DNA of 64,000 bases from Sinomonas cyclohexanicum. GTDB taxonomy: Bacteria > Actinomycetota > Actinomycetes > Actinomycetales > Micrococcaceae. A model generated the notes under the pieces. It was not told where the DNA came from and made no database searches. It was given only the letters and a program-made list of their open reading frames with translations. Of the stretch, positions 8,584 through 19,043 are shown piece after piece (within the stretch, counting starts at the first letter, position 1; each line of letters starts with the position of its first letter). Position numbers and translations under genes: made by a program. The stretch lies in assembly GCF_020886775.1 (NCBI RefSeq), contig NZ_AP024525.1:3534001-3598000 (forward strand). Direction: 5' to 3'.

Positions 8584-9483
8584 ATGAGCAATCCCGCCAA
8601 GACCAACATCGCCGTCATCGGCCTCGGCATCATGGGCCTCCCCATGGCCGTCAACCTCGTCAAGGCCGGCCACACGGTCACCGGCTACAACCGCAGCGAG
8701 GACAAGGTCACCAAGCTCGTCGCCGAGGGCGGCCAGGGCGCGGGGAGCATCGCGGAGGCGGTCAAGGACGCCGAGGTCATCATCACGATGGTGCCGGACT
8801 CCCCCGACGTCGAGGGCGTCGTCTCCGGCGGCGACGGCGTGTTCGCGAACGCGCCGAAGGGCGCCTTGTGGATCGACGCCTCCTCGATCCGTCCCGACGT
8901 GGCCGCGCGGCTCTCCGCCGATGCCCGCGAGGCCGGCCTCCGCCCCCTCGACGCTCCGGTCTCCGGAGGCGAGCAGGGCGCCATCGACGCCGTCCTGTCC
9001 ATCATGGTTGGCGGAGACAAGGCGGACTTCGACGCCGCACTGCCCGTCCTCGAGGCGGTCGGCAAGACCATCGTCCACGTGGGCCCCTCCGGCTCCGGCC
9101 AGACCGTCAAGGCCGCGAACCAGCTGATCGTCGCCGTCAACATCCAGGCGCTCTCCGAGGCGATCGTCTTCCTCGAGGCGTACGGCGTCGACACGGACGC
9201 CGCGCTCAAGGTCCTCGGCGGCGGCCTCGCCGGCTCGAAGGTCCTGGACCAGAAGGGCCAGAAGATGCTGGACCGCAACTTCGACCCCGGCTTCCGCCTG
9301 GCCCTGCACAACAAGGACCTCGGCATCGTCACCTCGGCCGCCCGCGAGGCCGGCGTGGTCGTCCCGCTCGGCGCGGCCGTCGCGCAGCTGGTCACCGCCC
9401 TCGTCGCCCGCGGCGACGGCGGCCTCGACCACTCCGGCCTCTTCAAGCTCACCGCCGAGCTCTCCGGCAAAGACCGGCGCTGA
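8584..9483 (+). CDS. glxR: 2-hydroxy-3-oxopropionate (tartronate semialdehyde) reductase
   Basis: Reduces tartronate semialdehyde to D-glycerate with NAD(P)H. A beta-hydroxyacid dehydrogenase of 299 residues: nucleotide loop [10 protein letters not shown] (13-22), substrate motif [11 protein letters not shown] (123-133) and catalytic lysine K176 in [11 protein letters not shown]. It follows hyi after 73 bp and precedes gcl after a 205-bp gap with two hairpins. The neighbours complete the route glyoxylate to tartronate semialdehyde to glycerate to phosphoglycerate. Confidence 0.94.
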   Translation: MSNPAKTNIAVIGLGIMGLPMAVNLVKAGHTVTGYNRSEDKVTKLVAEGGQGAGSIAEAVKDAEVIITMVPDSPDVEGVVSGGDGVFANAPKGALWIDASSIRPDVAARLSADAREAGLRPLDAPVSGGEQGAIDAVLSIMVGGDKADFDAALPVLEAVGKTIVHVGPSGSGQTVKAANQLIVAVNIQALSEAIVFLEAYGVDTDAALKVLGGGLAGSKVLDQKGQKMLDRNFDPGFRLALHNKDLGIVTSAAREAGVVVPLGAAVAQLVTALVARGDGGLDHSGLFKLTAELSGKDRR

Positions 9484-9515
9484 CGGCAAGCAGCCCCGCG
9501 ACACTCACCGACTGA

Positions 9516-9630
9516 CGCACGACGGCGGCCACTCGCCGTCGTGCGCACGGCACCGCACGCTCCGCGCGGCACCTCGCGCAGGCGGTGCCCCACAGACCGC
9601 CGGCCCCGGGCGCGCAACCCCGGGGCCGGC
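9516..9630. terminator. Two hairpins between glxR and gcl, first made of the 11-mer pair
   Basis: CGCACGACGGCG (9516-9527), 6-nt loop, CGCCGTCGTGCG (9534-9545): a perfect 12-bp stem from two facing copies of the dispersed repeat. A second stem GCCGGCCCCGGG (9599-9610) pairs with 9619-9630. No long T-run follows either. They may attenuate or process the transcript inside the operon rather than end it. Confidence 0.7.
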
Positions 9631-9688
9631 GCCCCATTCCACCCGATTCCCCAGACTCATCAAGACTTTCCAGTTAGGAGCAACGGCA

Positions 9689-11476
<1,788 letters not shown>

Positions 11477-11480
11477 CACC

Positions 11481-12659
11481 ATGAAGATCGTCCTCGCCCC
11501 CGACAAGTTCAAGGGCTCGCTCACCGCCGCCGAGGTGGCCGAGGCGCTCGCCGCGGGCATCCGCGAGGTGCTCCCCGAGGCAGAGCTCGTCCAGGTCCCC
11601 GTGGCCGACGGCGGCGAGGGCACCGTGAGCGCGGCCCTCGGCGCGGGGTTCTCCCCGCGCCGGGCGGCCGTGGCCGGTCCCACGGGCCAGAGGCTCACCG
11701 CCGAGTTCGCGGTCTCGGCCGACGCGGACGGCAACCGGACCGCGGTCATCGAGATGGCGGCCGCCTCGGGCCTCGACGTGCTCCCCGGCGGCACCCTCGA
11801 CGCCCGCGGGGCCACGAGCCTCGGCACGGGCCAGCTCATCCGCGCGGCACTCGACGCGGGCTGCCGTGAGATCGTCCTCGGCGTGGGCGGCAGCGCCTGC
11901 ACCGACGGCGGTGCGGGGATGCTCGCGGGCCTGGGTGCGCGGTTCACGGACGACGCCGGCCGCGACCTCCCGCTCGGCGGCGCGGCCCTCGCGCGGATCG
12001 CCTCGGCGGACCTGTCCGGCCTCGACACCCGCCTCGACCACGCAAGCGGCTCCTTCCAGCTGACGCTGGCCGCCGACGTCGACAATCCCCTCCTCGGGGT
12101 ACGCGGAGCGGCAGCCGTGTTCGGCCCGCAGAAGGGGGCATCGCCGTCGGACGTCACGGAGCTCGACGCCGCCCTGGCGCGGTTCGCCGCCGTCCTCGGC
12201 GCGGAGATGGGCCCCTGGGCCGCGGCAGCGAAGGACCTTCCCGGGGCGGGCGCGGCGGGCGGCGTCGGCTATGCGGCGCTCGCCCTCGGCGCGAGGCGCA
12301 GGCGCGGGATCGACGTCGTCGTCGAGTTCACGCGCCTGCGCGAGAAGCTCGCCGGGGCCGAACTCGTGGTGACGGGCGAGGGCAGCCTCGACGCGCAGTC
12401 CCTGTCGGGGAAGGCTCCCGTGGGCGTCGCGGCGGAGGCCGCGGCGCTCGGGATCCCCGCAGTCGCGGTGTGCGGGCGCAGCCAGCTGGACCCCGCGTCA
12501 CGCGCCGCGGCGGGGTTCCGGTCCGTCCACGCCCTCACGGATCTCGAGCCGGACGTGGACACGTGCATCCGGGAGGCCGCGAGCCTCCTGCGGCAGGTCG
12601 GGAGAGATCTGGCCGCGACAATCGTTGACAGCAACAGCAGGAAGGAGTCCGTGCGGTGA
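11481..12659 (+). CDS. glxK: Glycerate kinase
   Basis: Phosphorylates glycerate, the end product of the carboligase branch, feeding it to glycolysis. A 392-residue GarK/GlxK-type (class I) kinase: start MKIVLAPDKFKGSLTAAEVA, VPVADGGEGTVSA, LGVGGSACTDGGAGMLAGLG, FGPQKGA, PGAGAAGGVGYA and VTGEGSLDAQSLSGKAP. It begins 4 bp after gcl and overlaps allB by 4 bp (GTGA), consistent with one polycistron. Confidence 0.93.
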   Translation: MKIVLAPDKFKGSLTAAEVAEALAAGIREVLPEAELVQVPVADGGEGTVSAALGAGFSPRRAAVAGPTGQRLTAEFAVSADADGNRTAVIEMAAASGLDVLPGGTLDARGATSLGTGQLIRAALDAGCREIVLGVGGSACTDGGAGMLAGLGARFTDDAGRDLPLGGAALARIASADLSGLDTRLDHASGSFQLTLAADVDNPLLGVRGAAAVFGPQKGASPSDVTELDAALARFAAVLGAEMGPWAAAAKDLPGAGAAGGVGYAALALGARRRRGIDVVVEFTRLREKLAGAELVVTGEGSLDAQSLSGKAPVGVAAEAAALGIPAVAVCGRSQLDPASRAAAGFRSVHALTDLEPDVDTCIREAASLLRQVGRDLAATIVDSNSRKESVR

Positions 12660-13996
12660 CTACCGAATACGACCTGGTGATCCGAGGCCAGAGGGTCCTC
12701 ACGACTGCGGGCATCGTGGCCCGCGAAGTGGGCATCGTGGATGGGCGCATCGTCGCGCTCGAGCCGCTCGGCAACGCCCTCGTGGGCAAGGAGACGATCG
12801 AGCTGGCCGATGACGAGACGCTCATCCCCGGCCTCGTCGACTCCCACGTGCACGTCAACGAGCCCGGCCGCACCGAGTGGGAGGGCTTCGCGTCCGCCAC
12901 GAAGGCCGCGGCGGCCGGCGGCGTCACGACCATCATCGACATGCCGCTCAACTCGATCCCGCCGACCGTGAACGTCGACGCGCTCGACGTCAAGCGCGAC
13001 TCCGCCCGCACCCAGGCGTTCGTGGACGTCGGCTTCTGGGGCGGCGCGATCCCGGGCAACACCGGCGACCTGCGGGCGCTCCACGACGAGGGCGTCTTCG
13101 GCTTCAAGTGCTTCCTGCTGCACTCGGGCGTCGACGAGTTCCCGCCGCTCGACCCTGACGAGCTCGAGAAGGACATGGCGGAGCTGGCCAGCTTCGACGG
13201 CCTCATGATCGTCCACGCCGAAGACTCCCGCGCGATCGACCGGGCGCCGAGCCCCGAGGGCGACGAGTACGAGGGCTTCCTGCACTCCCGCCCCCGCGGC
13301 GCCGAGAACATCGCGATCGCCGAGGTCATCGAGCGGGCCCGCTGGACCGGTGCCCGGGCGCACATCCTGCACCTGTCGTCCTCGGACGCCCTCGCGATGA
13401 TCGCGACGGCGAAGCGGGACGGCGTCAAGCTCACCGTCGAGACGTGTCCGCACTACCTCACGCTCCTGGCCGAGGAGATCCCGAACGGGGCCACGTCGTA
13501 CAAGTGCTGCCCGCCGATCCGCGAGGCCTCGAACCGGGAGCTGCTCTGGAAGGGCCTCGAGGACGGGGTCATCGACTGCATCGTCTCGGACCACTCCCCC
13601 AGCACGATTGACCTCAAGGACCTTGAGAACGGCGACTTCGCGGTCGCGTGGGGCGGCATCTCGTCGCTGCAGCTGGGCCTGTCGATCATCTGGACCGAGG
13701 CGCGCCAGCGCGGGATCCCGCTCGAGAAGGTCGTCGAGTGGATGGGACGCAAGCCGGCCGAGCTCGCCCGCCTGCAGCGCAAGGGCACCCTCGCGCCGGG
13801 CTTCGACGCGGACCTGGCGATCTTCGCCGCCGACGAGGCGTTTATCGTGGACGCGGACAGGCTCTACCACAAGAACCACATCACGCCGTATCAGGGCAAG
13901 CCGCTCTCGGGCGTGGTGCGCAGGACCTTCGTGCGCGGCACCGAGGTGGACTTCAACGAGCCGAAGGGCCAGCTGATCCGCCGCGGCACTGCGTGA
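12656..13996 (+). CDS. allB: Allantoinase
   Basis: Hydrolyses allantoin to allantoate. A cyclic amidohydrolase of 446 residues with metal ligands in PGLVDSHVHVNEPGRTEWEG, the probably carboxylated lysine in FGFKCFLLHSGVDE, later His in MIVHAED and ILHLSS, and the Asp in SDHSPS. The GTG start overlaps the glxK stop. The N-terminal TEYDLVIRGQRVL is typical. Last enzyme of the co-directional run; bcp follows after 24 bp. Confidence 0.94.
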   Translation: MTTEYDLVIRGQRVLTTAGIVAREVGIVDGRIVALEPLGNALVGKETIELADDETLIPGLVDSHVHVNEPGRTEWEGFASATKAAAAGGVTTIIDMPLNSIPPTVNVDALDVKRDSARTQAFVDVGFWGGAIPGNTGDLRALHDEGVFGFKCFLLHSGVDEFPPLDPDELEKDMAELASFDGLMIVHAEDSRAIDRAPSPEGDEYEGFLHSRPRGAENIAIAEVIERARWTGARAHILHLSSSDALAMIATAKRDGVKLTVETCPHYLTLLAEEIPNGATSYKCCPPIREASNRELLWKGLEDGVIDCIVSDHSPSTIDLKDLENGDFAVAWGGISSLQLGLSIIWTEARQRGIPLEKVVEWMGRKPAELARLQRKGTLAPGFDADLAIFAADEAFIVDADRLYHKNHITPYQGKPLSGVVRRTFVRGTEVDFNEPKGQLIRRGTA

Positions 13997-14020
13997 AGCC
14001 AACCCCCTAGGAGGAACCCT

Positions 14021-14494
14021 ATGACAGCACTGACGAAGCTCTCCGCTGGGCAGCAGGCCCCCACGTTCTCGCTCCCGGACGCGTCCGGGAAGGCCGTCTC
14101 GCTCGACGACTTCCGCGGCCGCCGGGTGGTCGTGTACTTCTACCCCAAGGCGGCTACACCGGGCTGCACCACCGAGGCCTGCGACTTCCGGGACAGCCTC
14201 GACGCACTGAATGCAGCCGGCGTGAGCGTCATCGGGATCTCGCCGGATCCGGTCGAGGACATCAAGGCCTTCGCCGATGACTTCTCCCTCACCTTCCCGC
14301 TCCTCGCGGACGACGGCGCGGCCGTCGCCAAGGCCTGGGGAGCGTGGGGCGAGAAGATCGTGCAGGGCGAGGTGCGCGAGGGCATCCTCCGCTCCACCGC
14401 CGTCGTGTCCCCCTCGGGCGAGATCGAGTCGATCGACTACGGCGTCCAGGCCGACGGACACGTCGCCGCGCTCAGGACCAAGCTCGGCCTCTGA
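14021..14494 (+). CDS. bcp: Thiol peroxidase, Bcp-type peroxiredoxin
   Basis: Reduces H2O2 and organic peroxides using thioredoxin. 157 residues with the peroxiredoxin core: YFYPKAATPGCTTEACDFRD has T46, peroxidatic C49 and C54, the pair typical of 2-Cys Bcp. AGGAGG is 8 nt before the ATG. Position directly after allB suggests cotranscription, which could help because uricase produces H2O2; that link is inference. Confidence 0.93.
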   Translation: MTALTKLSAGQQAPTFSLPDASGKAVSLDDFRGRRVVVYFYPKAATPGCTTEACDFRDSLDALNAAGVSVIGISPDPVEDIKAFADDFSLTFPLLADDGAAVAKAWGAWGEKIVQGEVREGILRSTAVVSPSGEIESIDYGVQADGHVAALRTKLGL

Positions 14495-14539
14495 GCCAGC
14501 ACCACAGCAGAACTGCGCCACGGCTGAACGAAGCCGAAA

Positions 14540-14577
14540 CCGGGCCCCGGACCAGTACTCACTGGTCCGGGGCCCGG
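14540..14577 (+). terminator. Strong hairpin after bcp
   Basis: Perfect 17-bp stem: CCGGGCCCCGGACCAGT (14540-14556), ACTC loop, and its complement (14561-14577). There is no clear T-run. It closes the hyi-to-bcp unit. The rest of 14495-14866 (372 bp without a gene) holds only this and the uraD promoter/operator. Confidence 0.85.
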
Positions 14578-14719
14578 TCGTTCCCGAGTTCACCCAGTCG
14601 ACCAGGTCGCCCCTCCCGCCCACCACAGCCGTCATGCGGTCTGGGGAGAAATCGGCGAAACCGGCCGCGCCCCCAGAACGGGACCTCAATTATTCTGTAT
14701 CCCAGATCACTGAGATGTG

Positions 14720-14787
14720 TTGACAGTCACAGGGCAGATAGTGCAGACTAATTGCACATGCTGAAATAACAGTTCCACGATACGGAA
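14720..14787 (+). promoter_or_regulatory. uraD promoter with TTCC...GGAA operator
   Basis: TTGACA (14720-14725) with a weak -10 CAGACT (14744-14749, spacer 18). The operator TTCCACGATACGGAA (14773-14787, extended to GTTCC...GGAAC) lies about 24 bp after the -10, close to the layout before hyi. Another half-site TTCCGTATA starts at 14811. Confidence 0.6.
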
Positions 14788-14866
14788 CCCAGGCGATCTG
14801 GACACCGATGTTCCGTATAGCCGTCACCGTGGATGCCAGCATTGAGCAGTTGAGGACCAGACAAGC

Positions 14867-15412
14867 ATGCTGCTTGAACAGTTCAACGCCGCCCCCGCCG
14901 AGAAGGCACGAGAGCTCCTGAAGCCGTGCCTCGACGTCGACCGCTGGGTCGAGGAGATCACTGCAGCCCGCCCGTTCGCGAGCGTGGAGGCCCTCCTGGA
15001 TGCAGCGCACGGCGCGGCCGATCCCTTCACCCCCGCGGAGCTTGAGGGCGCGCTGTCCCACCACCCACGCATCGGCGAGAAGGCGGCCGGTACGAGCACC
15101 GAGGCCGGGATGTCCAGGAGCGAGCAGGCGGGTGTGGACCACGAGGACCACGCGACCGCGGCGGCCCTGGCAGCCGGCAACCGGGCCTACGAGGAGAAGT
15201 TCGGCCGGGTCTTCCTGATCCGGGCGGCGGGCCGCAGCGCCGAGGACATGCTCCGGGCCCTCCGGGAACGCCTGGGCCACACGCCCGAGCAGGAGGAGCC
15301 GATCGTGGCCGGGCAGCTGCGGGAGATCGCCCTGCTCCGCCTCGAGGGCCTGCTCGGGCAGAGCCTCGCGCCGAGCCCGCAGGGCCAGAGCACCGCTTCG
15401 AGAGGAGCCTGA
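14867..15412 (+). CDS. uraD: 2-oxo-4-hydroxy-4-carboxy-5-ureidoimidazoline decarboxylase
   Basis: Decarboxylates OHCU stereospecifically to (S)-allantoin, the last step of urate oxidation. 181 residues, all-helical OHCU decarboxylase fold: FNAAPAEKARELLKPCLDVDRWVEEI, LSHHPRIGEKA (the conserved HPRIG catalytic block), MSRSEQAGVD and NRAYEEKFGRVFLIRAAGRSAEDML. GAGGA about 10 nt before the ATG. First gene of uraD-uraH-uricase-permease, with the uraH ATG 4 bp after its stop. Confidence 0.93.
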   Translation: MLLEQFNAAPAEKARELLKPCLDVDRWVEEITAARPFASVEALLDAAHGAADPFTPAELEGALSHHPRIGEKAAGTSTEAGMSRSEQAGVDHEDHATAAALAAGNRAYEEKFGRVFLIRAAGRSAEDMLRALRERLGHTPEQEEPIVAGQLREIALLRLEGLLGQSLAPSPQGQSTASRGA

Positions 15413-15416
15413 GCGC

Positions 15417-15758
15417 ATGAGCGTCTCACATGTGACCACCCACATTCTGGATACCGCCGCCGGGAAGCCGGCTGCAGGTGTCGCCGTCGAACTCTACGCC
15501 CGCGACGGCGACGCATGGTCCCGGATTGGCACGGGCATCACCGATGCGGACGGGCGGGTGAAAGACCTCGGCCCCGAGCGGCTGGAAAGCGGCAGCTACC
15601 GCCTCCAGTTCGCCACGGGACCGTACTTCGCCAGCATCGGACAGGACACCTTCTTCCCAGAGGTTTCGCTGACCTTCACGGTCAACGCGGCCGAGGCGCA
15701 CTACCACGTGCCGCTTCTGCTGAGTCCTTTCGCCTTTTCTACTTATCGAGGGAGCTAA
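15417..15758 (+). CDS. uraH: 5-hydroxyisourate hydrolase
   Basis: Transthyretin-like enzyme opening 5-hydroxyisourate to OHCU. 113 residues, with both family signatures: the N-terminal HVTTHILDTAAGKPAAGVAV and the C-terminal tetrapeptide YRGS. Conserved catalytic His and Arg appear in SHVTTH and in the HYHVPLLLSPF strand. It lies between uraD and uricase, so the three steps urate to allantoin are one operon. Confidence 0.95.
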   Translation: MSVSHVTTHILDTAAGKPAAGVAVELYARDGDAWSRIGTGITDADGRVKDLGPERLESGSYRLQFATGPYFASIGQDTFFPEVSLTFTVNAAEAHYHVPLLLSPFAFSTYRGS

Positions 15759-15764
15759 GCGACC

Positions 15765-16718
15765 ATGGCGCAGAACAACAGCAACGAGAACAACAAGATC
15801 GTCCTGGGCAAGAACCAGTACGGCAAGGCCGAGGTCCGCGTCGTCAAGATCACCCGCGACACGGACCGCCACGAGATCGAGGACCTGAGCGTCACGTCGC
15901 AGCTCCGCGGCGACTTCGACGCGGCCCACTTCGAGGGCGACAACGCCCATGTGGTCCCGACGGACACCCAGAAGAACACCGTCTTCGGGTTCGCCCGCGA
16001 CGGCGTCGGCTCGCCCGAGCAGTTCCTCATCCGGCTCGCGAACCACTTCACCTCCGAGTTCGCGTGGGTCACGGGTGGCCGCTGGGAGGCCGAGCAGTAC
16101 GCGTGGGAGCGGATCCAGACCAGCACCGCCCCGGGGGAGGGCAAGGCCGCGGGCCACGACCACTCCTTCGTCCGCAAGGGACAGGAGGTCCGCAACGCGG
16201 TGGTCGTGAAGGACGGCGACGCCATTCAGGTCATCTCGGGCCTCAACGACCTCACGGTCCTCAAGTCGACCCAGTCGGGCTTCGTGGGCTACCCGAAGGA
16301 CCGCTTCACGACGCTCGAGGAGACCACGGACCGCATCCTCGCGACGGACGTCTCGGCCCGCTGGCGCTACAGCCCCGAGGCGATCGCGAACGGCGGCGTC
16401 GACTTCAACAAGTCGTACGACGACGTCAAGGCGCTCCTCCTCGAGGGCTTCACCGAGGGCTATTCGTACGCGCTCCAGCAGACCCTGTTCCAGATGGCGC
16501 AGAAGGTCCTGGACGCCCACCCGGAGATCGAGGAGCTGCGCTTCTCCACGCCGAACAAGCACCACTTCCTCGTGGACCTGACGCCGTTCGGCCTCGACAA
16601 CCCGAACGAGGTCTTCTACGCGGCCGACCGCCCGTACGGCCTCATCGAGGCGAACTTCCAGCGCGAGTCCATCTCGGGCGACAACAACGCGTGGGACGGC
16701 ATCACCGGCTTCTGCTGA
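15765..16718 (+). CDS. Urate oxidase (uricase)
   Basis: Cofactor-free oxidation of urate to 5-hydroxyisourate with H2O2 release. 317 residues with two T-fold domains: NQYGKAEVRVVKITR (catalytic Lys), VVPTDTQKNTVFGFAR (catalytic Thr block), GHDHSFVRKGQEVRN and LKSTQSGFVGYPKDRFTTL, then FSTPNKHHFLVDL. GAGGGAG precedes the ATG. Known symbols differ by genus (uox, pucL). Three hairpins separate it from the permease gene. Confidence 0.96.
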   Translation: MAQNNSNENNKIVLGKNQYGKAEVRVVKITRDTDRHEIEDLSVTSQLRGDFDAAHFEGDNAHVVPTDTQKNTVFGFARDGVGSPEQFLIRLANHFTSEFAWVTGGRWEAEQYAWERIQTSTAPGEGKAAGHDHSFVRKGQEVRNAVVVKDGDAIQVISGLNDLTVLKSTQSGFVGYPKDRFTTLEETTDRILATDVSARWRYSPEAIANGGVDFNKSYDDVKALLLEGFTEGYSYALQQTLFQMAQKVLDAHPEIEELRFSTPNKHHFLVDLTPFGLDNPNEVFYAADRPYGLIEANFQRESISGDNNAWDGITGFC

Positions 16719-16774
16719 CCGCTGTGCCGAGCCTGACGGCTCCAGCACGCTCGCTGCACCCCCACGGAAGGCGC

Positions 16775-16906
16775 GCACGACGGCGGTGAACTCCGGCCGC
16801 CGTCGTCCTCCTTCCGCTCGCCCCCTTCGGGCGAGATCGCCCCGGTTCCGGGGCCACCTGACCGCCGCGGGCGGCCCTGCCCTCCCTGGGGCCGGCCGCC
16901 CGCGGC
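16775..16906 (+). terminator. Hairpin series between uricase and permease
   Basis: The 11-mer at 16775-16785 faces CCGCCGTCGT (16797-16806), a 10-bp stem. CTCGCCC/GGGCGAG follows at about 16817-16834. GCCGCGGGCGGCC (16864-16876) pairs perfectly with 16894-16906. Together they could reduce transcription from uricase into the permease. The remainder of the 247-bp gap has no other clear signal. Confidence 0.65.
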
Positions 16907-16965
16907 ACCCAACCCCTTCCCCAAGTTGCGCACTCGGAATATCACAGCTGACAAGGAGGTCCGCT

Positions 16966-18475
16966 ATGTCCCGAAAGTCCGCGCCCGCACCCGAGGCCCA
17001 GGCCCAGGCGGCACGCCCCGAAGACCAGAAGCTCCCGGTTGGGACCGCGTTCGCGTACGGGTTCCAGCACGTGCTGACGATGTACGGCGGCATCATCGCC
17101 CCGCCGCTGATCATCGGCTCGGCGGCCGGCCTCGGCGGCCAGGACATCGCACTGCTCATCACCTCGTGCCTGTTCGTCGGCGGCCTCGCAACCCTGCTGC
17201 AGACGCTCGGCGTGAAGTGGTTCGGCTCGCAGCTGCCGCTCGTGCAGGGCACCTCGTTCGCCTCGGTCGCGACGATGCTCGCGATCGTGAGCGGCGGCGG
17301 AGGCATCCAGGCGGTGTTCGGCGCCGTCATCGCAGCCTCGCTCATCGGCCTGATCATCGCGCCGTTCTTCGCGAAGATCATCCACTTCTTCCCGCCGGTC
17401 GTCACGGGAGTCGTGATCACGACCATCGGCCTCTCGCTGGTCCCGGTCGCCGCCAACTGGGCGCTGGGGAACAACGCCAAGGCACCGGACTACGGCTCGC
17501 CCGCGAACATCGGCCTCGCGGCCCTGACCCTCGTGGTCATCATGCTCCTGAGCAAGCTCGGCAACGCGGTCATCTCGCGCCTGTCCATCCTGCTCGCGAT
17601 CGTCATCGGCACGATCGTGCGCTGCCTTCGGCATGGCGGACTTCTCCAAGGTCGGGACCGGCGCCGTCTTCGAGCTGCCGCGTCCGTTCGCGTTCGGCCT
17701 GCCGACGTTCGAGCCGGCCGCGATCATCTCGATGGTCATCGTCATCCTCGTGATCCTCACGGAGACCACGGCAGACATCCTCGCGGTCAGCGAGATCGCC
17801 GGCACCACGGTGGACTCGAAGCGCATCGCCAACGGCCTGCGCGCCGACATGCTCTCCTCGGCCGTCGCCCCCGTGTTCAACACGTTCACCCAGAGCGCGT
17901 TCGCCCAGAACGTCGGCCTCGTCGCCGTCACGGGCATCAAGTCCCGGTACGCGGTGGCCGCCGGCGGCGGAGTCCTGACCCTGCTGGGGCTCCTGCCGAT
18001 CCTGGGCCGCGTCGTGGCCGCCGTCCCCGCCCCCGTGCTCGGCGGCGCCGGGATCGTCCTGTTCGGCACGGTCGCGGCGTCCGGCATCCGGACCCTGGCC
18101 AAGGTCGAGTACAAGGACAACATGAACCTGATCATCGTCGCGACGTCCATCGCGTTCGGCCTCGTCCCGGTGATCAACAAGGACTTCTACCACGCGTTCC
18201 CGACCTGGTTCCAGGTCATCTTCGACTCGGGCATCAGCTCCGCGGCCATCATGGCGATCCTCCTGAACCTCGTCTTCAACGTGTTCAAGCGCGGCACGCC
18301 CCACGATCCGTCGGTGTTCGGCGCCGCCCCCGTCCGCGTCATCCCCGAAGAGGTGCTCGAGTGCCTCGAGGAGGGCGACCGCTGCGAGAACGGCAAGATC
18401 CTCGACAAGGAGGGCAACGAGGTCGCCGTCAAGTCCAAGGCCGGGAAGTCAGACAGCGCCGCCCACGGCCACTGA
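16966..18475 (+). pseudogene. NCS2 (xanthine/uracil) permease with +1 frameshift
   Basis: Nucleobase:cation symporter-2 family, importing xanthine, urate or uracil. The first frame starts at ATG 16966 (AAGGAGG upstream) and gives TAFAYGFQHVLTMYGG, APPLIIG and several membrane segments to IVIGTIV (codon ending 17619). The second frame resumes as AAFGMADFSKVGTGAVF from 17621, with QNVGLVAVTG, the NCS2 signature. Skipping one C at about 17620 restores a continuous 502-residue permease. As read, the first frame runs on nonsensically to 18516. It is either a sequencing error or a genuine inactivation. Location after uricase suggests urate/xanthine uptake. Confidence 0.85.
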
Positions 18476-18490
18476 CCCCGCATCCTCCCG

Positions 18491-18549
18491 CCGGAGACCC
18501 CTCAACACCCCGTTGAGGGGTCTCCGGCCGTCTGTTGAGGGGTCTCTGG
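18491..18549. terminator. TGAGGGGTC hairpin plus extra direct copy
   Basis: CCGGAGACCCCTCAAC (18491-18506), 5-nt loop, GTTGAGGGGTCTCCGG (18512-18527): a perfect 16-bp stem. A third copy GTTGAGGGGTCTCTGG (18534-18549) follows directly. The core TGAGGGGTC is shared with the 7051-7150 array. Confidence 0.85.
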
Positions 18550-18590
18550 CGCCACCATGCGGGGCCGCGGGCGCCCGGTAAGCTTGTCCC

Positions 18591-19031
18591 ATGCCCACCC
18601 AGCGTCAGATCACCGTCCGCCGTGCGCCCAAGTACGTCCCGTTCCTCGTGGCGGGCGGCCTGCTCGGCGTCATCGTCGCGGCGGTGACCTCCTACTCGGT
18701 CCCGGCCCCGAAGGACTACACGCAGGGCTCGGTCTTCGGCTACTTCCTGGTCCTGTTCGCAGCGGCGGGCGTCCTGGTGGGCGGCGTCGTCGCCCTCGTC
18801 CTGGACCGCGTCCTCCTGCGCCGCACCGAGCGCGCGACCGTCGAGGAGATCGACGAGCCCGAGGAGACCCCGGAGACCGAGGCCGTCGGTGCGCCGGCGC
18901 ACGACGGCGAGCACGCGCCGTCGTCCGCGGAGACCGCCTCTGGCGACGGCACAGGCGAGGGCACGGCCGGAGGTGCCGCCGCCGCGAGCGCGCCGAAGGA
19001 CCCCGAGGCGGGTGCCACCTCGGCTCCGTGA
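18591..19031 (+). CDS. Small membrane protein upstream of purF
   Basis: 146 residues with two membrane segments (about 16-33, VPFLVAGGLLGVIVAAVTSY, and 47-70, VFGYFLVLFAAAGVLVGGVVALVL). An acidic/Ala-rich, probably disordered cytoplasmic tail follows. No function is known to me. The tail carries a copy of the dispersed 11-mer (18899-18909) facing a degenerate inverted copy (18916-18924). It ends 12 bp before purF and is probably cotranscribed. Confidence 0.7.
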   Translation: MPTQRQITVRRAPKYVPFLVAGGLLGVIVAAVTSYSVPAPKDYTQGSVFGYFLVLFAAAGVLVGGVVALVLDRVLLRRTERATVEEIDEPEETPETEAVGAPAHDGEHAPSSAETASGDGTGEGTAGGAAAASAPKDPEAGATSAP

Positions 19032-19043
19032 GACAATCGACCA

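Noticed and set aside
14811-14820. Second TTCC...GGAA operator at uraD
   Set aside because: Only the left arm (TTCCGTATA) is present; the right half does not complete the palindrome.
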